Shown: positions 1-11,303 of the stretch, one piece after another | How the letters are laid out: every line of letters begins with the position of its first letter | How positions within the stretch are numbered: the stretch's first letter is position 1 | Assembly (NCBI RefSeq): GCF_027579695.1 | Contig: NC_083596.1 | Coordinates: forward strand, 13,164,798-13,228,797 | Direction of reading: 5' to 3' | Length of the DNA stretch: 64,000 nt | Source: Neoarius graeffei | Lineage: Eukaryota; Chordata; Actinopteri; Siluriformes; Ariidae | Notes under the pieces: model-generated | What the model was told of the DNA's origin: nothing | The model's database searches: none | Seen by the model: only the letters and a program-made list of their open reading frames with translations | Program-made: the position numbers and the translations under genes

Positions 1-156
1 CCCGAGGAAGGAAGTGTTTACCGTACATATTGAATGATGAGAGAAGCCAGCTAGTTTTACTACCAGCTATAGTTTATTATTGTCCAAAAAAAGTCTTAGG
101 CACATACAAAGAAATGCCGTGAAGTAAAAATATTAGAAAAATATAATAAGAAATGT

Positions 157-531
157 GGGCGGCACGGTGGTGTAGTGGTTAGCGCTGTCGCCTCGCAGCA
201 AGAAGGTCCGGGTTCGTGCCCCGTGGCTGGCGAGAGCCTTTCTGTGCGGAGTTTGCATGTTCTCCCCGTGTCCGCGTGGGTTTCCTCCAGGTGCTCCGGT
301 TTCCCCCACAGTCCAAAGACATGCAGGTTAGGTTAACTGGTGACTCTAAATTGACCGTAGGTGTGAATGTGAGTGTGAATGGTTGTCTGTGTCTATGTGT
401 CAGTCCTGTGATGACCTGGCGACTTGTCCAGGGTGTACCCCGCCTTTCGCCCGTAGTCAGCTGGGATAGGCTCCAGCTCGCCTGCGACCCTGTAGAACAG
501 GATAAAGCGGCTAGAGATAATGAGATGAGAT
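157..531 (+). mobile_element. tRNA-headed SINE, full length, copy 1 of a tandem pair
   Basis: The head has a polymerase III type A box (TGGTGTAGTGGTTAGCGC) and a B box (GGTTCGTGCCCC). The body runs through a long conserved segment to a GATAAAGCGGCTAGAGATAA end and a GATGA-rich tail. AATAAGAAATGT lies directly before it and again directly after it, a 12-bp target-site duplication. The open frames inside are only the SINE body translated and are not genes. Confidence 0.9.
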
Positions 532-543
532 AATAAGAAATGT

Positions 544-925
544 GGGCGGCACGGTGGTGTAGTGGTTAGCGCTGTCGCCTCACAGCAAGAAGGTCCGGGT
601 TCGAGCCCCGTGGCCGGCGAGAGCCTTTCTGTGCGGAGTTTGCATGTTCTCCCCGTGTCCGCGTGGGTTTCCTCCGGGTGCTCCGGTTTCCCCCACAGTC
701 CAAAGACATGCAGGTTAGGTTAACTGGTGACTCTAAATTGACCGTAGGTGTGAATGTGAGTGTGAATGGTTGTCTGTGTCTATGTGTCAGCCCTGTGATG
801 ACCTGGCGACTTGTCCAGGGTGTACCCCGCCTTTCGCCCGTAGTCAGCTGGGATAGGCTCCAGCTTGCCTGCGACCCTGTAGAACAGGATAAAGCGGCTA
901 CAGATAATGAGATGAAATGAGATGA
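544..925 (+). mobile_element. tRNA-headed SINE, copy 2 of a tandem pair
   Basis: This is a second copy of the same SINE in the same orientation, starting right after the AATAAGAAATGT repeat that ends copy 1. It is nearly identical to copy 1 and ends in a (GAGAT)n-like tail. No matching duplication is seen on its right side, so the pair arose either by a second insertion into the same site or by unequal exchange. Confidence 0.9.
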
Positions 926-1440
926 GAAAAGATACTGTAATTCTGAAAGAGAATAAAGTCAATATTTGGTATGATGACCTTATGCTTTAAAACTAGCTAT
1001 GGGTCCAATTTGTGCAGTTTTAGAAGGAAATTAGAAAGTTGATAAGTTTTACTAAGCAATTTGGAGATCTTGTCGCACTTGATTCTCATTTGTTCTGCAG
1101 CTTTCATTATGTGTTTGTTTTTAATCTGAAAAGTGGTCTCTTATATAATACACTGCTTTCCTAACTGACATATAAACAGTTTTTTCTGAGTTCAATCAAA
1201 CAAAGCATTAGTCAGGTAGCTCACTCGGTTCAATGTCCAGTATTGTTATTATTATTATTACTGTTATTAAGTCTGTTGCTAAACTCAGTAACCGGAAACA
1301 GAATGAACGAGTCTATTGCATGACGTAAAATAAACAAAACAACACTTTCTTAACATTCTAAGCGTTAACGTTTTAAACATATTCAAAGATTAAAACCATA
1401 ATCCTATTAAAAAGCTGATAATGACAACGACAATACCTGC
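926..1440. other. unassigned AT-rich sequence
   Basis: No gene, repeat family or structured element was recognised here. It holds only a short (TTA)n run near 1245. Confidence 0.5.
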
Positions 1441-1641
1441 CAGTGGAAGGCGCCATGGTTACTGCTATGAACTTTGACCCCTGCTTAGTCACGTGCACCC
1501 TATTTTTTTAACTTGCGAGAATTATAGTTTAGTTTTAATATACATTGAAGTCGTTAGATTTTTTTTAAGTAAAGTGCATATTAAATGTTTTCAATGGTTT
1601 TAAATGTTTAATAATGATTCATATATAAAACAACGCTCGAT

Positions 1642-1720
1642 GATTGGTTGCTGTATATGACACGATGATGACGTCAAAGTTTATATAAATACTAAAGGAA
1701 GTGCCTGTGCTCGGTCTTTT
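1642..1720 (+). promoter_or_regulatory. putative core promoter: CCAAT, CRE and TATA boxes
   Basis: An inverted CCAAT box (ATTGG, 1643-1647), a perfect palindromic CRE (TGACGTCA, 1669-1676) and a TATA box (TATATAAAT, 1682-1690) lie in order within 50 bp. A pyrimidine-rich start (CGGTCTTTTTC, about 1712) follows some 25-30 bp after the TATA box. This arrangement is typical of a strong RNA polymerase II promoter reading rightward. That it drives the THAP gene is inference. Confidence 0.5.
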
Positions 1721-1861
1721 TCTATGGAGCTGCGTTGCTGGTGGTTATTTTGAAGGTTTATAGACTGGTACTGATGAGGTGCTGCATTATGATCGTCCGG
1801 AGATGATGTGGAGGCGGTTGATGAAATAGTAATCATAATAATGTCTTGGATATCTTAAACG
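1712..1861 (+). other. putative non-coding first exon
   Basis: The stretch begins in a terminal-oligopyrimidine-like start and ends at a good splice donor (AAACG|GTAAGCG at 1861/1862). It has no long frame. If it belongs to the THAP gene, the next plausible acceptor is at 14517 (CTTTTAG|GTG). A TTGTTTTCAG acceptor also occurs near 1973, so other exons are possible. It could instead start an unrelated non-coding transcript. Confidence 0.35.
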
Positions 1862-2403
1862 GTAAGCGAGTAGTCGTTTATTGAAGGCAGTGTGAGACTT
1901 TGGGTGGCTGAATGGGGGCTGCGCATGCGCAGACTGTACTCAGTTAATCCTAACTTATGTTTATTGTTTTCAGTGATGTTTCTGGGTTGTTGTGGTACTT
2001 TTTGTGTCTTGTCTAATTTTATTTAACTTTTCTATAATGTATAATTGTAGACCTGATGTAGGGTGGTGGTGGTGGTGGTGGTTTCAGAGCCTGATTCTTG
2101 GTCCTCATGGCCGCCATTTTGTTTTGGCTAGTGCTTTTATGTTCTCCAAGTCGCTTCATTTCTCAAATATGAAGCTTATGTTCTTATATTGAGAGAAACG
2201 AGTAACTTTGGAGACGCTTAAATGTTAATGCCTTTTCTCATTCCTTTTTTTTTTAAACTACTGTTGAGTTAGTCCTAGTATGAAGTAAAAAATCCAAGTT
2301 TAAGGCTTAAAATGACTCTTCTCCCTCCAGTCCTGAATTATGCCCTGAGCAACCAAGACTCAAATCTTCAGCAAGCTTTAGTAGTCTTCACTTCAGACCA
2401 TGG

Positions 2404-2551
2404 CTGCATCCAAATACTCCTTCCATACTGTTGCATTACATTTACATTGATGGCAGGGAGCAGTACTTTGCTGATCCAGGGACTCAAACCAGTGACCTTT
2501 TGGTTCCAAACCTCCTGCTGCTTTAAGCATTAGACCATGGCTTCCAACATT
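2404..2551 (-). repeat. degenerate tRNA-like short repeat
   Basis: The sequence carries a GGGACTCAAACCAGTGACC block and an AGACCATGGCTTCC end, also seen in related form at about 20050-20222. In reverse complement these look like a decayed tRNA-type head. No clear duplication flanks it. Confidence 0.4.
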
Positions 2552-2777
2552 TAATAGCAGTTGAGCCATAGACCATTTGCCCTTGCGTCACGAATCTCCC
2601 ATGCTGCTCTCCGATTTTATTCTGCCTGCCATCTTTGTGGGATGGCGACCAAGGAGAGTACATTGGCGAACTAATTTTTCACAAATGCATCCTGAAATGA
2701 GTAATAGTGACAAGGGGTGATACAGGGAAAAGATAAAAGAATGTTCATGGGTGGATCCATACAGCAATGCTGTAGAG

Positions 2778-3701
2778 CAGCGGTTCCCAAACTTTTTTGG
2801 CCGTGCACCCCCTTCTATACTCCAACCAGGTTGACGCACCCCCAGTTCCCCAGTTTCAAAAAACACACGCTTTCTTATAAAGGCAGCATCTTTAATCATG
2901 CTAAAATGATAACAAACATCGTTTGCCACACCTGCAGAAAACCACAAAAGTAAAAAAAAAAAAACACCAAAGCTTTCTTACAAAGGCAGCACGTCGTGCT
3001 CGAATGAGAACATCGAATCACATTAACATATGTGCTCTCGTATTTGAATTAGATAGAATTTGATTGAAATGTAACAGTTTTAAAACGTTGCAACACGGTA
3101 AATGCGCAAATTCATTACAAAGGGAGATCACATCGAGGCATGTAGTCTACCAGCCAGATATGGGGAAAATATGATTTTCATCCGTGTTTAAAACACTAGC
3201 AACACAACCCAGTCATTACAAGGTTATGAAAATGAATTGAGAATGAATTTAATTTGCAAAAAAGTTAACATATAACAGTAAAAATTGCAATGATAATTAT
3301 GAACATATGCATTTTAAAGAGATACAACAATTAAGGAGCATATCAGGAACAGATAAAGATCAATGCCATTTGGCCAAATACATACCAATATTAATGCAAC
3401 GGATGGGCCTGCATCTTGGCACAGAGCTCTCCGATGTTTGGGATAATTGAAGACAGTCTCAGCCTCAAATCTTTCTCAACATCTCCCAGTCTTTGCGGAT
3501 GTTTAGTTGCCGATCGGCATTTAGTTTTGCCGATTTCAACCAGTTGAGCATCGTGAATGAATGAAGCCACAAACTACTGCAGAACCGTTACGGCGTAGAA
3601 GAGGAGTTAAAAATCGCTGTTAAATTTTTTTATCTTGCGCACCCCCTAGTGGCAGTTTGCGCACCCCCGGGGGTGCGCGCACTACACTTTGGGAAACCCT
3701 G
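2778..3701. mobile_element. hAT-type non-autonomous transposon
   Basis: The terminal inverted repeats are CAGCGGTTCCCAAACTTTTT at the left and a matching CTTTGGGAAACCCTG at the right. A perfect 8-bp duplication CTGTAGAG (2770-2777 and 3702-3709) flanks it, as expected for the hAT superfamily. Its 924 bp contain no intact transposase. Confidence 0.9.
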
Positions 3702-3758
3702 CTGTAGAGTATGAAGACGATGTACAGATGTGGCAGAGTGTGAATTACCTGGTGTTAA

Positions 3759-4992
3759 AGTACACATCACAGGTAAATTCAGGAGCAAGATCAATGTAAT
3801 TCTCCTATTTTATATTAAACTTTGGTCAAATATCTGTCACATTCTGCGTTCCCTGCTATTTTTTTTTACCTTGCGCAATACTAGAAAAATTCAGTTGAAA
3901 TCAAGCCATTTGAGGCGAATTGGTCCGCCTCTGATAAAACTTGGCATTTGGATTTCCCGGCAAACACTGATTTTCGTGACATCACGTGCAGGACGCCGCC
4001 TTCTGAATCCTACGTCAGCGCTGGTTTGAGAAAATGACCTGGTGGTTTTCTGCAAGTTTCTTCAACGTTATCGTGTAATTATTAAATTGGTTAACAGATG
4101 TATTGGAGGGTGTAGCAACACCAGTCTTGATGGGATTAGTACTCCTTGTTTCCCAAAAGACTGGACAATGAGAGAAATGGGAGCGCTTGGTCTACACTGA
4201 AACCGTGCAAAGCTCTCGCAGCCTGCTGGTGCTTCCGCAGGTAACGTCACGAGTCTGGCTCCAGACTCCCTTGGGATTTTTCCAGACTTTTTTTTTTTTT
4301 CTGCTGTAGACAGATGGCCTTGTAGTCTGGCTAACGTGACTTCAAAGCTCTGCGAGCATTTGGTCTGGCAAAGATATTAAGCCCAACCGTTTTCCAAAGG
4401 CTTGGTTGACCCGCCTCCCTGAAATGCCTGTTTGTTACTGGTCGAAGCCAGAAAAGGCTGTGATGAAGCTTAAACCAATCACATCACTCTTTCCTCTGAC
4501 GTATGTGATGCGACGGAAACTGCTTGAGTAACAGGAAGAAGATAAATACCTCCAGGGCTGCTCTTTGCTCCGTTTTCAATAAGAACTTCCCGGTGAATGC
4601 TTTCAATACAGCATCTACCGCTGTCAAAGGCTTGCCGCTGCTTCATGTTCGTAATGTTTCTAGTGAATGAAGCGCTTCCGGCATAGATTCTGTAAACAAT
4701 CTATGGCTTCCGGTCGCAGTTCTACTACGTCACTGCCTTGAACACGCCTCTACCCAGGGCCGTTGGAGATGCTCAAAGTTGATTGGCTCCCGATTTTTCG
4801 GGAGCTTGGAAGAGCTGGAGATAGCTTGCCTGGCCAGACTAGGCTCGCAACAGGCCCTTGTGTTGCGTCACACTTAGGATGGGCGGGCCCAGGCTAGATG
4901 GCCTTGTGCAAAATTACCCTTCTGGATGAGTGTGTAAAGGGACATGCTTTCATATATTAAAAAAAAAAAGAAATTGGTCCAGAATATGCACT
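3759..4992 (+). mobile_element. Kolobok-like TTAA element with THAP exon remnant, copy A
   Basis: The element lies between TTAA at 3755-3758 and TTAA at 4993-4996, with ends AGTACACATC and GAATATGCACT that form an inverted repeat. It carries a degraded exon (about 4088-4200) of the form MVNRC..GGCSNTSLDGIST, the start of a THAP zinc finger. TTAA target sites plus a THAP domain point to the Kolobok superfamily. Another element (4323-4896) is inserted in it. Confidence 0.65.
4323..4896. mobile_element. TIR element with 9-10 bp target duplication (Mutator-like?)
   Basis: It starts TAGTCTGGC and ends CCCAGGCTA, with GATGGCCTTG directly on both sides. A 9-10 bp duplication suits Mutator-like elements. 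A second copy in opposite orientation is split at 59539-61381. It carries no open transposase frame. The superfamily call rests only on duplication length. Confidence 0.6.
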
Positions 4993-4996
4993 TTAA

Positions 4997-5450
4997 CTAC
5001 TAGCTTTGTCACTGGGAAGCAGATGAAAGCATGCACACGTTTAGCACAAGTTTACTGTAAGGATCTAGTAGGTTCCTGATGTGGGCAAATGTTACACAAA
5101 CCAAAAAAAACAATCTCATTGACGTCTTCTAAGGCAGCATTTTACCGAGCTCATCTACCTACGGTTTACTGGGCCTTTGTGCTCTGCGTTTGTAACCGCA
5201 ATATAAATTGGCATAGCACTTGCATGTATATCACTTGCAGTATGTCACATCTTTATATACATTTTGTCTATGGTTCACATAAATGGTACAAATATAAACT
5301 TACCCTTTATGAAATGATCTGCACGTACTTGTACATATTTGTAGCTGGTCTCTTGGGTCCGATCTGTTCAGATTTGCAAGCCATTTTCTATCGTCTACAG
5401 GTTAGAGCTTCCATTTGGAGTCTTTCTCGCATTTTTAAGTGGGTAAGCTA
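4997..5450. other. unassigned sequence
   Basis: An open frame of 133 codons crosses 5089-5490, but its composition is not protein-like and it runs into the next MITE, so it is not called as a gene. No known repeat was recognised. Confidence 0.4.
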
Positions 5451-5451
5451 T

Positions 5452-6114
5452 TGCCGCTTTTCCACTACAAACGCGGCTGAGTCGGGCTGAGCCGTGCCGT
5501 GCTGAGTCGAGCTGAGCGGGGCTATTGGAGTTGCATTTCGACTACCACCGCGCTGAATCGTGCTGGCTGGAAGTGGGTGGACACATTGGGTGGAGTTAGC
5601 GAAAGTGGGTGGACGTCAGGTGATGTCGTTAGGCGGCGCAAACAGTGACATCAGTGATCTTTTAAGCGGTAGTCTCACGACCTGGAGAGTAAACAATAAA
5701 CATGGAGGACATGGAGTCGTTAGTGTTGCTGGTCTTGGTGCTGTGGCTTGTTGTCACTGACAACGCCAACAGATACTGGCAAGAGCGTATAGATGAGGCG
5801 AGGCGCATAAGGCTTCAGAAATTCTCATAATTCTTCTTCCGGGTTTACGGTGATTACAGATCCCAGCGTGCTCGTGGGGCGTGTGTGGGCATGTGAGGAC
5901 ACTCCTCCTCACCAATCAGTGCACAGGGGAGTGTCTGCTCACGCCCCCAGCCTCACTCAGCTCGGTTTGGCCCGCTTCAGCCCCACTCCAAAACCGTGTG
6001 AGTTTTGGGTGCTAAGCAGGGCTGAAGCGAGCAGAGTCGTGCTGTTTTTAGATAGTCGAAACGCGAGCCGTGTCGGGCTGAAGTGAGCTGAAAAAGGGTA
6101 GTGGAAAAGGGCCA
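5452..6114. mobile_element. Harbinger-like MITE (TGGCCCTTTTCCACTAC family), copy 1
   Basis: The ends are TGCCGCTTTTCCACTAC and GTAGTGGAAAAGGGCCA in inverted orientation, followed at the right by TAA. The family relation is firm because a second, longer copy at 59596-60860 has the same ends and a clean TTA duplication. The inner sequence is rich in imperfect GCTGAG repeats. Confidence 0.75.
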
Positions 6115-6603
6115 TAAGCAGTCTGACTCCAGCCTGAGCAGAATTGTTTGAGCAGCTGATAACTGTGCAAATTTGCAGCGTTTCATATGAAGGTACTTGT
6201 TGCTATGTGTGTGTTCTTCCATAAAGATGGTGGACACGGCTAAATCGGAGAGGGTCATGGGTCATGTGCAAATGGTCTATACCTGGATGATTTGTGACAC
6301 CTGTAGCATGCAAACGTATCGCACTACACTATTCCATCTGGAGCCTCTGAATAGCCAAAAGAATTATTCCCCTGGGGAAATGGAAAGCTGATCGTTTGAA
6401 GCGAAGATCTCTTATTGTCTTATTCAAAAGGCCACGTTTTCAGCTTTGGATGCATCTGGCTCTTGCATGCATGGGCCTCAATCTCTTCCTCTCCTGCCAA
6501 CTCTTGAATCGCCTGTGTGACCTTGTACAATAGAAGAATTACTTCCCCAATCGTCCTCCGACTGTCAGTGGCATGCTCAATCAGAGCAGCCATTATAACT
6601 TTA

Positions 6604-7021
6604 GAAGTTGCATCATGCTTTTGGGTTCAGATTTTTTTTTGCAGGGAGCCTTGGGAAATAAGCCTACTTCCTCTTTAAAGGATGTATACTGATTTTCTTT
6701 TTGTTTGTTATACTATTGTTAAATTGACCCTTTGTGACTCGTATGCATTTTGTAGAAATTCAGTGCGACTTCATGCGATCCCTTTAAACCTCCTTTCTTG
6801 GCATGCACGTGGTTTGCTCAGTACTTGTGTGTGTATGTATGGAGGAATAGGATTTCCAGTGCTATGTCTTCGGTACCAGCATGCTCCCATCAGCTGGTCC
6901 TATCCTCAATCACTGGTACATGTGTTGCAGTTGCATGGACTGTACAGTAATTATAATGGGTCTGATTTATGGTTGAAAGGAAAAGGGCGTCTGAAATGTT
7001 AAATGATTGCGTAGAAATCCC
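6604..7021 (+). repeat. segmental duplication copy 1, left part
   Basis: This segment, continued at 9975-10108, is repeated nearly identically and in the same orientation at 11304-11858. It is split by a TTAA element at 7026-9970. Nothing in it identifies a known transposon or a coding exon, so its nature is unknown. Confidence 0.85.
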
Positions 7022-7291
7022 TTAAAGTGCACATCTTTGGTAAATTCAGGAGCAAGATCAATGTAATTCTTATTTCATATTAAACTTTGGTCAAATATCT
7101 GTAACATTCTGCGTTCTCTGCAATTTTTTTTTTTTTTACCTTGCACAATACCAGAAAAATTCAGCTGAAATCAAGCCATTTGAGGCGGATTGGTCCACCT
7201 CGGAAAAAACGTGGCATTTGGATTTCCCGGCAAACATTGATTTTCATGACGTCACGCACGGGACGCCTCCTTCTGAATCCTACGTCAGCGC

Positions 7292-8061
7292 TAGGGCTGC
7301 ACGATTATGGAAAAAATGATAATCACAATTATCTTGATCAAAATTGTAATCGCGATTAATCACGATTATTCTTGATGTTAGGGAAATCACTTATTTTATT
7401 TCACTATATTCAAACAATATGAACAGCTTTCAGTGCAGAATGAAATTTAAGAGAAATTCTGATTTCCAAATGACAAATAAATGAAATTTATCCAAGAAAT
7501 TACCAAAGGGTGAAGGAACTGAAAACTCAATTGCAACAATTACATAGCATTATACTGAGGCCTACAAGTTTTTAGCTAGAAAGACCAGCCTATCAACATG
7601 CTCTGGCTTTAAACATGAGCGAAGGCAGGTCACAACATTGCCTCCAGTGCTAAATAGTCTGTTGTTCCGACATAGTTAGCTTTTCTCTCTCACCTCAATC
7701 TGTTACCTACTCTCACGCTATCACCCCTTGAAGATACCGCTGCACTGAAGCTCTGCGCACTTGGCCAGTGTTGCCAGATGCTGCTGACGTTTTCCAGCCC
7801 AAAATATGTTCAAAGCCCGCCAAAATGCACTTAAAACCACCCAATCTGGCAACGCTGCACTTGGCTTGCTTGCTTATTTAGGCGGAGTAATGAAACCTTA
7901 CATGCGTCGGTTTGCCCCCTAATGGTTTGGCGGAGTATTGGTCAAAAAGTGCTTGATCAGATATACAGCAGAGCTCGCATTTTAAATGGAAATAAATTGC
8001 GATTTTAATTTAATCGTGGCAGCCAAAATCGTGATTTTCGATTAATTGTGCAGCCCTACTA
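7292..8061. mobile_element. hAT-type MITE (TAGGGCTGCACGATTA family)
   Basis: The ends are TAGGGCTGCACGATTAT and AATTGTGCAGCCCTA. The 8-bp duplication GTCAGCGC (7284-7291 and 8062-8069) flanks it. It is nested in the Kolobok-like element and itself contains a 92-bp hAT MITE (7766-7857). Confidence 0.9.
7766..7857. mobile_element. 92-bp hAT mini-MITE, copy 1
   Basis: The ends CAGTGTTGCCAGAT and ATCTGGCAACGCTG form an inverted repeat. The 8-bp duplication CACTTGGC is perfect on both sides (7758-7765, 7858-7865). The same 92-bp element occurs at 28846-28937 with a different duplication. Confidence 0.95.
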
Positions 8062-8674
8062 GTCAGCGCTGGTTTGTTTGAGAACAACCTGGTGGTTTTC
8101 TGCAAATTTCTTCAATGTTATCACATAATTATTAAAATGGTTAACAGATGTATCGTAGGAGGGTGTAGCAACACCAATCTTGATGGGATTAGTACTCACG
8201 GTTTTTCAAAAAGACCAGACAATGAGAGAAATGGGAGCGCTTCGTGCGAGGCACCTGGAAAAAGCAGAGGACCAAGCAGAGCCGAGAAAAAGTCCAAGAA
8301 AATTGGCAGCTGACTGTTTCCAGGGTAAGAAATAAGCGACTATACTCTAAATTAGGTGTTCCTGTGTATGTGGTACATCGATCATGTTATTTATTGACAC
8401 GTACAAAAGTAAACAACACGAAAGTGCTGAGTGATAATACTTCATATGTATTAAGGGATATGCGTGTCAGGGCTGGAGATCTTGGGACCGGTCACACATT
8501 AAATGTATATACAACCCTGCTTAGCCGATTCCATGTGTGTAGCTTATGAAGTCTTTCTTCTACAGTAGCCAGTACTCTTCTACATGAAGAAATATATAAA
8601 TACATTATAGTAATTAGAAAATTATGTAAGCCGTAGATAGATGAGCATTGATGCATGAATCCATGGGTTTAGAA

Positions 8675-9676
8675 CAGGGGTGGGCAATTATTTTTTCCAT
8701 GGGGCCACATGAGAAACAGAATTTTGTGGAGGGCCGGACCAAAAGGCTGAACTAAATTCTGCATAATATTAATTGTATTTCTTTATATAAAGCAGTAAAT
8801 AACATTGTTTTTACAAGCTGCTAAGACTGGTAAGAGTATGGAAAAAAACGAGGTTGCCTTACAAAAAATTTAATTTATTCAAATTTCCCAAAACAATGAT
8901 TAACAAAATGTGAACGTTTGTACTTTTTTTTTTTTTTTCAGTCACATTCACCCCAAAACACAATCACAATATTGTCTTTCTACTCCAAATATCAAGCAAG
9001 ATGCATCATATTATAATAATGATGCCCGCATTTGTAGTCTAATCACCTCATTTGGTGTTTCAGTTTTTTATTTGTTCAGTGAGAGAAATCTAATCTCTGT
9101 TGGTCTTTACCGAGTGCATCAGAGTCAGGTTGAATGTCTGAGGTGGAGATGCGAAGCACAGCTGACATGATCATCGGTGAGAGGATCTATACCTGGATTT
9201 GTTCAACTTCATCACTGAAAATGTTTGTTCACATAAACATACTTAGCAGTCCATGTTTTGTTGAAAGCCCTGCATTCGGCATCTACCTTCTTTTTGTGGA
9301 CATTTTGGGGGCTAAAGTCTTGTGATCTGCTCGCAACAACGTTGATTCGGTGTAGGCATCAGATCTACAGATCGGCTCGGGCTCCGGCGCCTGCTGGTGA
9401 CATCACACTGTGATTGGCTGGACCGTTTGAAGGATGACGTACAAGTTTGTGGTTGGTCTGGACAAAGTACGGAAGTAGTTATCGCGGGATTAGGTTTCGG
9501 GTGATTTCATGTCGCGCGCATTGCGTTTTTGTTGAACACAACTTCAAAATAAAAGCAATGCACATTCAGTTCAGAGAATACATTTATTTTGTAATTTCTA
9601 ATTAACCTTACGCGGGCTGGTCAGAATGAACCAAAGGGCCGGATGCGGCCCGCGGGCCGTAAAATGCCCAGGTCTG
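8675..9676. mobile_element. hAT-type transposon (CAGGGGTGGGCAA family)
   Basis: The ends are CAGGGGTGGGCAATTATTTT and AAAATGCCCAGGTCTG. The 8-bp duplication GTTTAGAA is perfect (8667-8674 and 9677-9684). Short transposase-like scraps occur inside but no intact frame. It is nested in the Kolobok-like copy B. Confidence 0.92.
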
Positions 9677-9974
9677 GTTTAGAAGCTCAGGTGACAATTC
9701 CATATTTCAGTGCAAAATCGCTAGCTGCTAAACTTGGTGTACACAGGCTGTGCACTGAAACCGTACAAAGCTCTCGCAGCCTGCTGGCGGATCTGCACGT
9801 GACGTCACGAATCTGGCTCCAGACTCCCTTGGGATTTTTCCAGACGTGTTTTGTTTTTATTTTTTCTGCTGTAGACAGATGGCCTTGTGCAGAATTACCT
9901 TTCTGGATGAGTGTGTAAAGGGGCATACTTTCATATAAAAAAAAAATGAAATTGGTCCAGGATATGCACTTTAA

Positions 9975-10108
9975 GGATTCATGAATTTGATCATTGTGTG
10001 GCATTTCGTCTATTTCAGGGAGAATTTGGTGAATGTATGCTGCATCAGTGTCATGTAAGTCAATTTTGTTCTTTGTTTAATTCCGTAGCCTTTCATTGCT
10101 GCTTTGTT
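9975..10108 (+). repeat. segmental duplication copy 1, right part
   Basis: The sequence GGATTCATGAATTTGATCAT onward matches 11732-11858 and completes the copy begun at 6604-7021. Confidence 0.85.
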
Positions 10109-10134
10109 TGGTGTTCTTTTTGGGCCATTATTAA

Positions 10135-11247
10135 ATGTTCTGTTTCCGGTCCACCGGCCGGGTGAGTGCCGTTTGTGCCGCTGAATTTTTTTTTTTTTTT
10201 TTTTTTTAACGCCGTTTTTTTTTTTTACTTTTTTTTCGGGTTCGTAAATCTAAAATCGAACTTGACATTTGCGCATTCCCAGGGCTTTCCACTAAGGCTC
10301 ATACTAGCCAGCCATGACAAATAAGTAGCCAGCCGGGGGGAGTAAACACAAAATAAACTCCTGTGCACGCAGTTCCCAGGGTTAAATGTATTTTCCACAG
10401 ACCATTTATTTATTCACTTTACTCAAATACAAAGTAAAATGGCAGTAAATCTTTTCTTTTCTTGCGTATTGCATCATGAGGCGTTCCTGGCTTGTAAATC
10501 TATTTTCGGTGCATGACACATTCACGCAGCTGAGTGCGCGCGCACACCGCATGTCGGAGAGCGGATGAGTTACTCTCCCTTGATCAACGGTTCAGTTTGA
10601 CATTATTGTCAGTCCATTAGATAAACATTTAATTTTATTAAAATCGAAAATTAATATTTAGAGCCTGTGGGCTACAAAAATAGTCATTAAAGTAGCCGGC
10701 TGGACTTAATTGTGTGGCCGGCAGCCGGCGCTTGTGGAAAGCCCTGTCGAATCAGCTCTGCGCATGCGCCGTGCGGCACAAAAAAATGGCAGCCGCCATG
10801 AAGGAAGGAGATCCGGAGTTTTCAAACATTTGCTGAAGTGTGAAATCACAAAATGGTATTCTAGCGAACAACAAAATAAAGATTCAGAAAAACAAATCAT
10901 TCAGTGATCATTTTAATAGTGTAATTTCATCCGAACTAGGCCTAACGGTCGATTTAGAACTACAAAAAGTCCGTGTGTCGGACATTTTAAGTACCTTTTG
11001 TAAAAGTTTTGCAAATGTTGCAGTCAGCATTTAAAATGCTAAGTTAAAGTTTTTGTACAAGTTTCAGTTGATTAAACTATTTTATTAAATGTCTGCTTTT
11101 GTAATAAAAAAAGTACTGAAAGAAAAAGCAAACACAGCATTGCGATTTCTTATCCATCCATATATAATAAAAAAAAAATAAAATGAATCCCTCCCTCCCG
11201 ACTGAAATTTTTTTTTTTTGCCCACCCGGTGGACAGGAAACGGATTT
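10135..11247. mobile_element. TIR element, TTAA-flanked, with inner hAT-like MITE
   Basis: The end regions TTTCCGGTCCACCGG and CCGGTGGACAGGAAA form an inverted repeat, with TTAA just outside each (10131-10134 and 11248-11251). Inside, about 10280-10745, the pair CAGGGCTTTCCAC and GTGGAAAGCCCTG looks like a second, nested MITE, although its flanks do not match as a duplication. No transposase was seen. Confidence 0.55.
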
Positions 11248-11303
11248 TTAAGGATGGCCTTGGCTTTTTTTTTTTTTTTAATCTGAATGATTTTGTATTA
11301 AGT

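Larger units (their letters stand above)
7026..9970 (+). mobile_element. Kolobok-like TTAA element with THAP exon remnant, copy B
   Basis: It is bounded by TTAA at 7022-7025 and 9971-9974, with ends AGTGCACATC and GATATGCACT. The uninterrupted paralogue at 11304-11858 shows a single TTAA at the same point, which proves the boundaries and the 4-bp target. A decayed THAP-type exon starts at about 8139 (MVNRCIVGGCSNTNLDGIST). Two hAT elements (7292-8061 and 8675-9676) sit inside it. Confidence 0.8.

Noticed and set aside
216-533. Repeated open frames with a PPQSKDMQVRLTGDSKL pattern at many sites, both strands
   Set aside because: They are translations of the common SINE body, occur at every copy and have no start or regulatory context.
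5089-5490. 133-codon plus-strand frame
   Set aside because: There are no recognisable motifs, the composition is biased and the frame runs into a MITE.
8074-8313. THAP-type frame as a host gene
   Set aside because: The same exon occurs in three TTAA-bounded elements and lacks the second zinc-ligand pair, so it is a transposon remnant.
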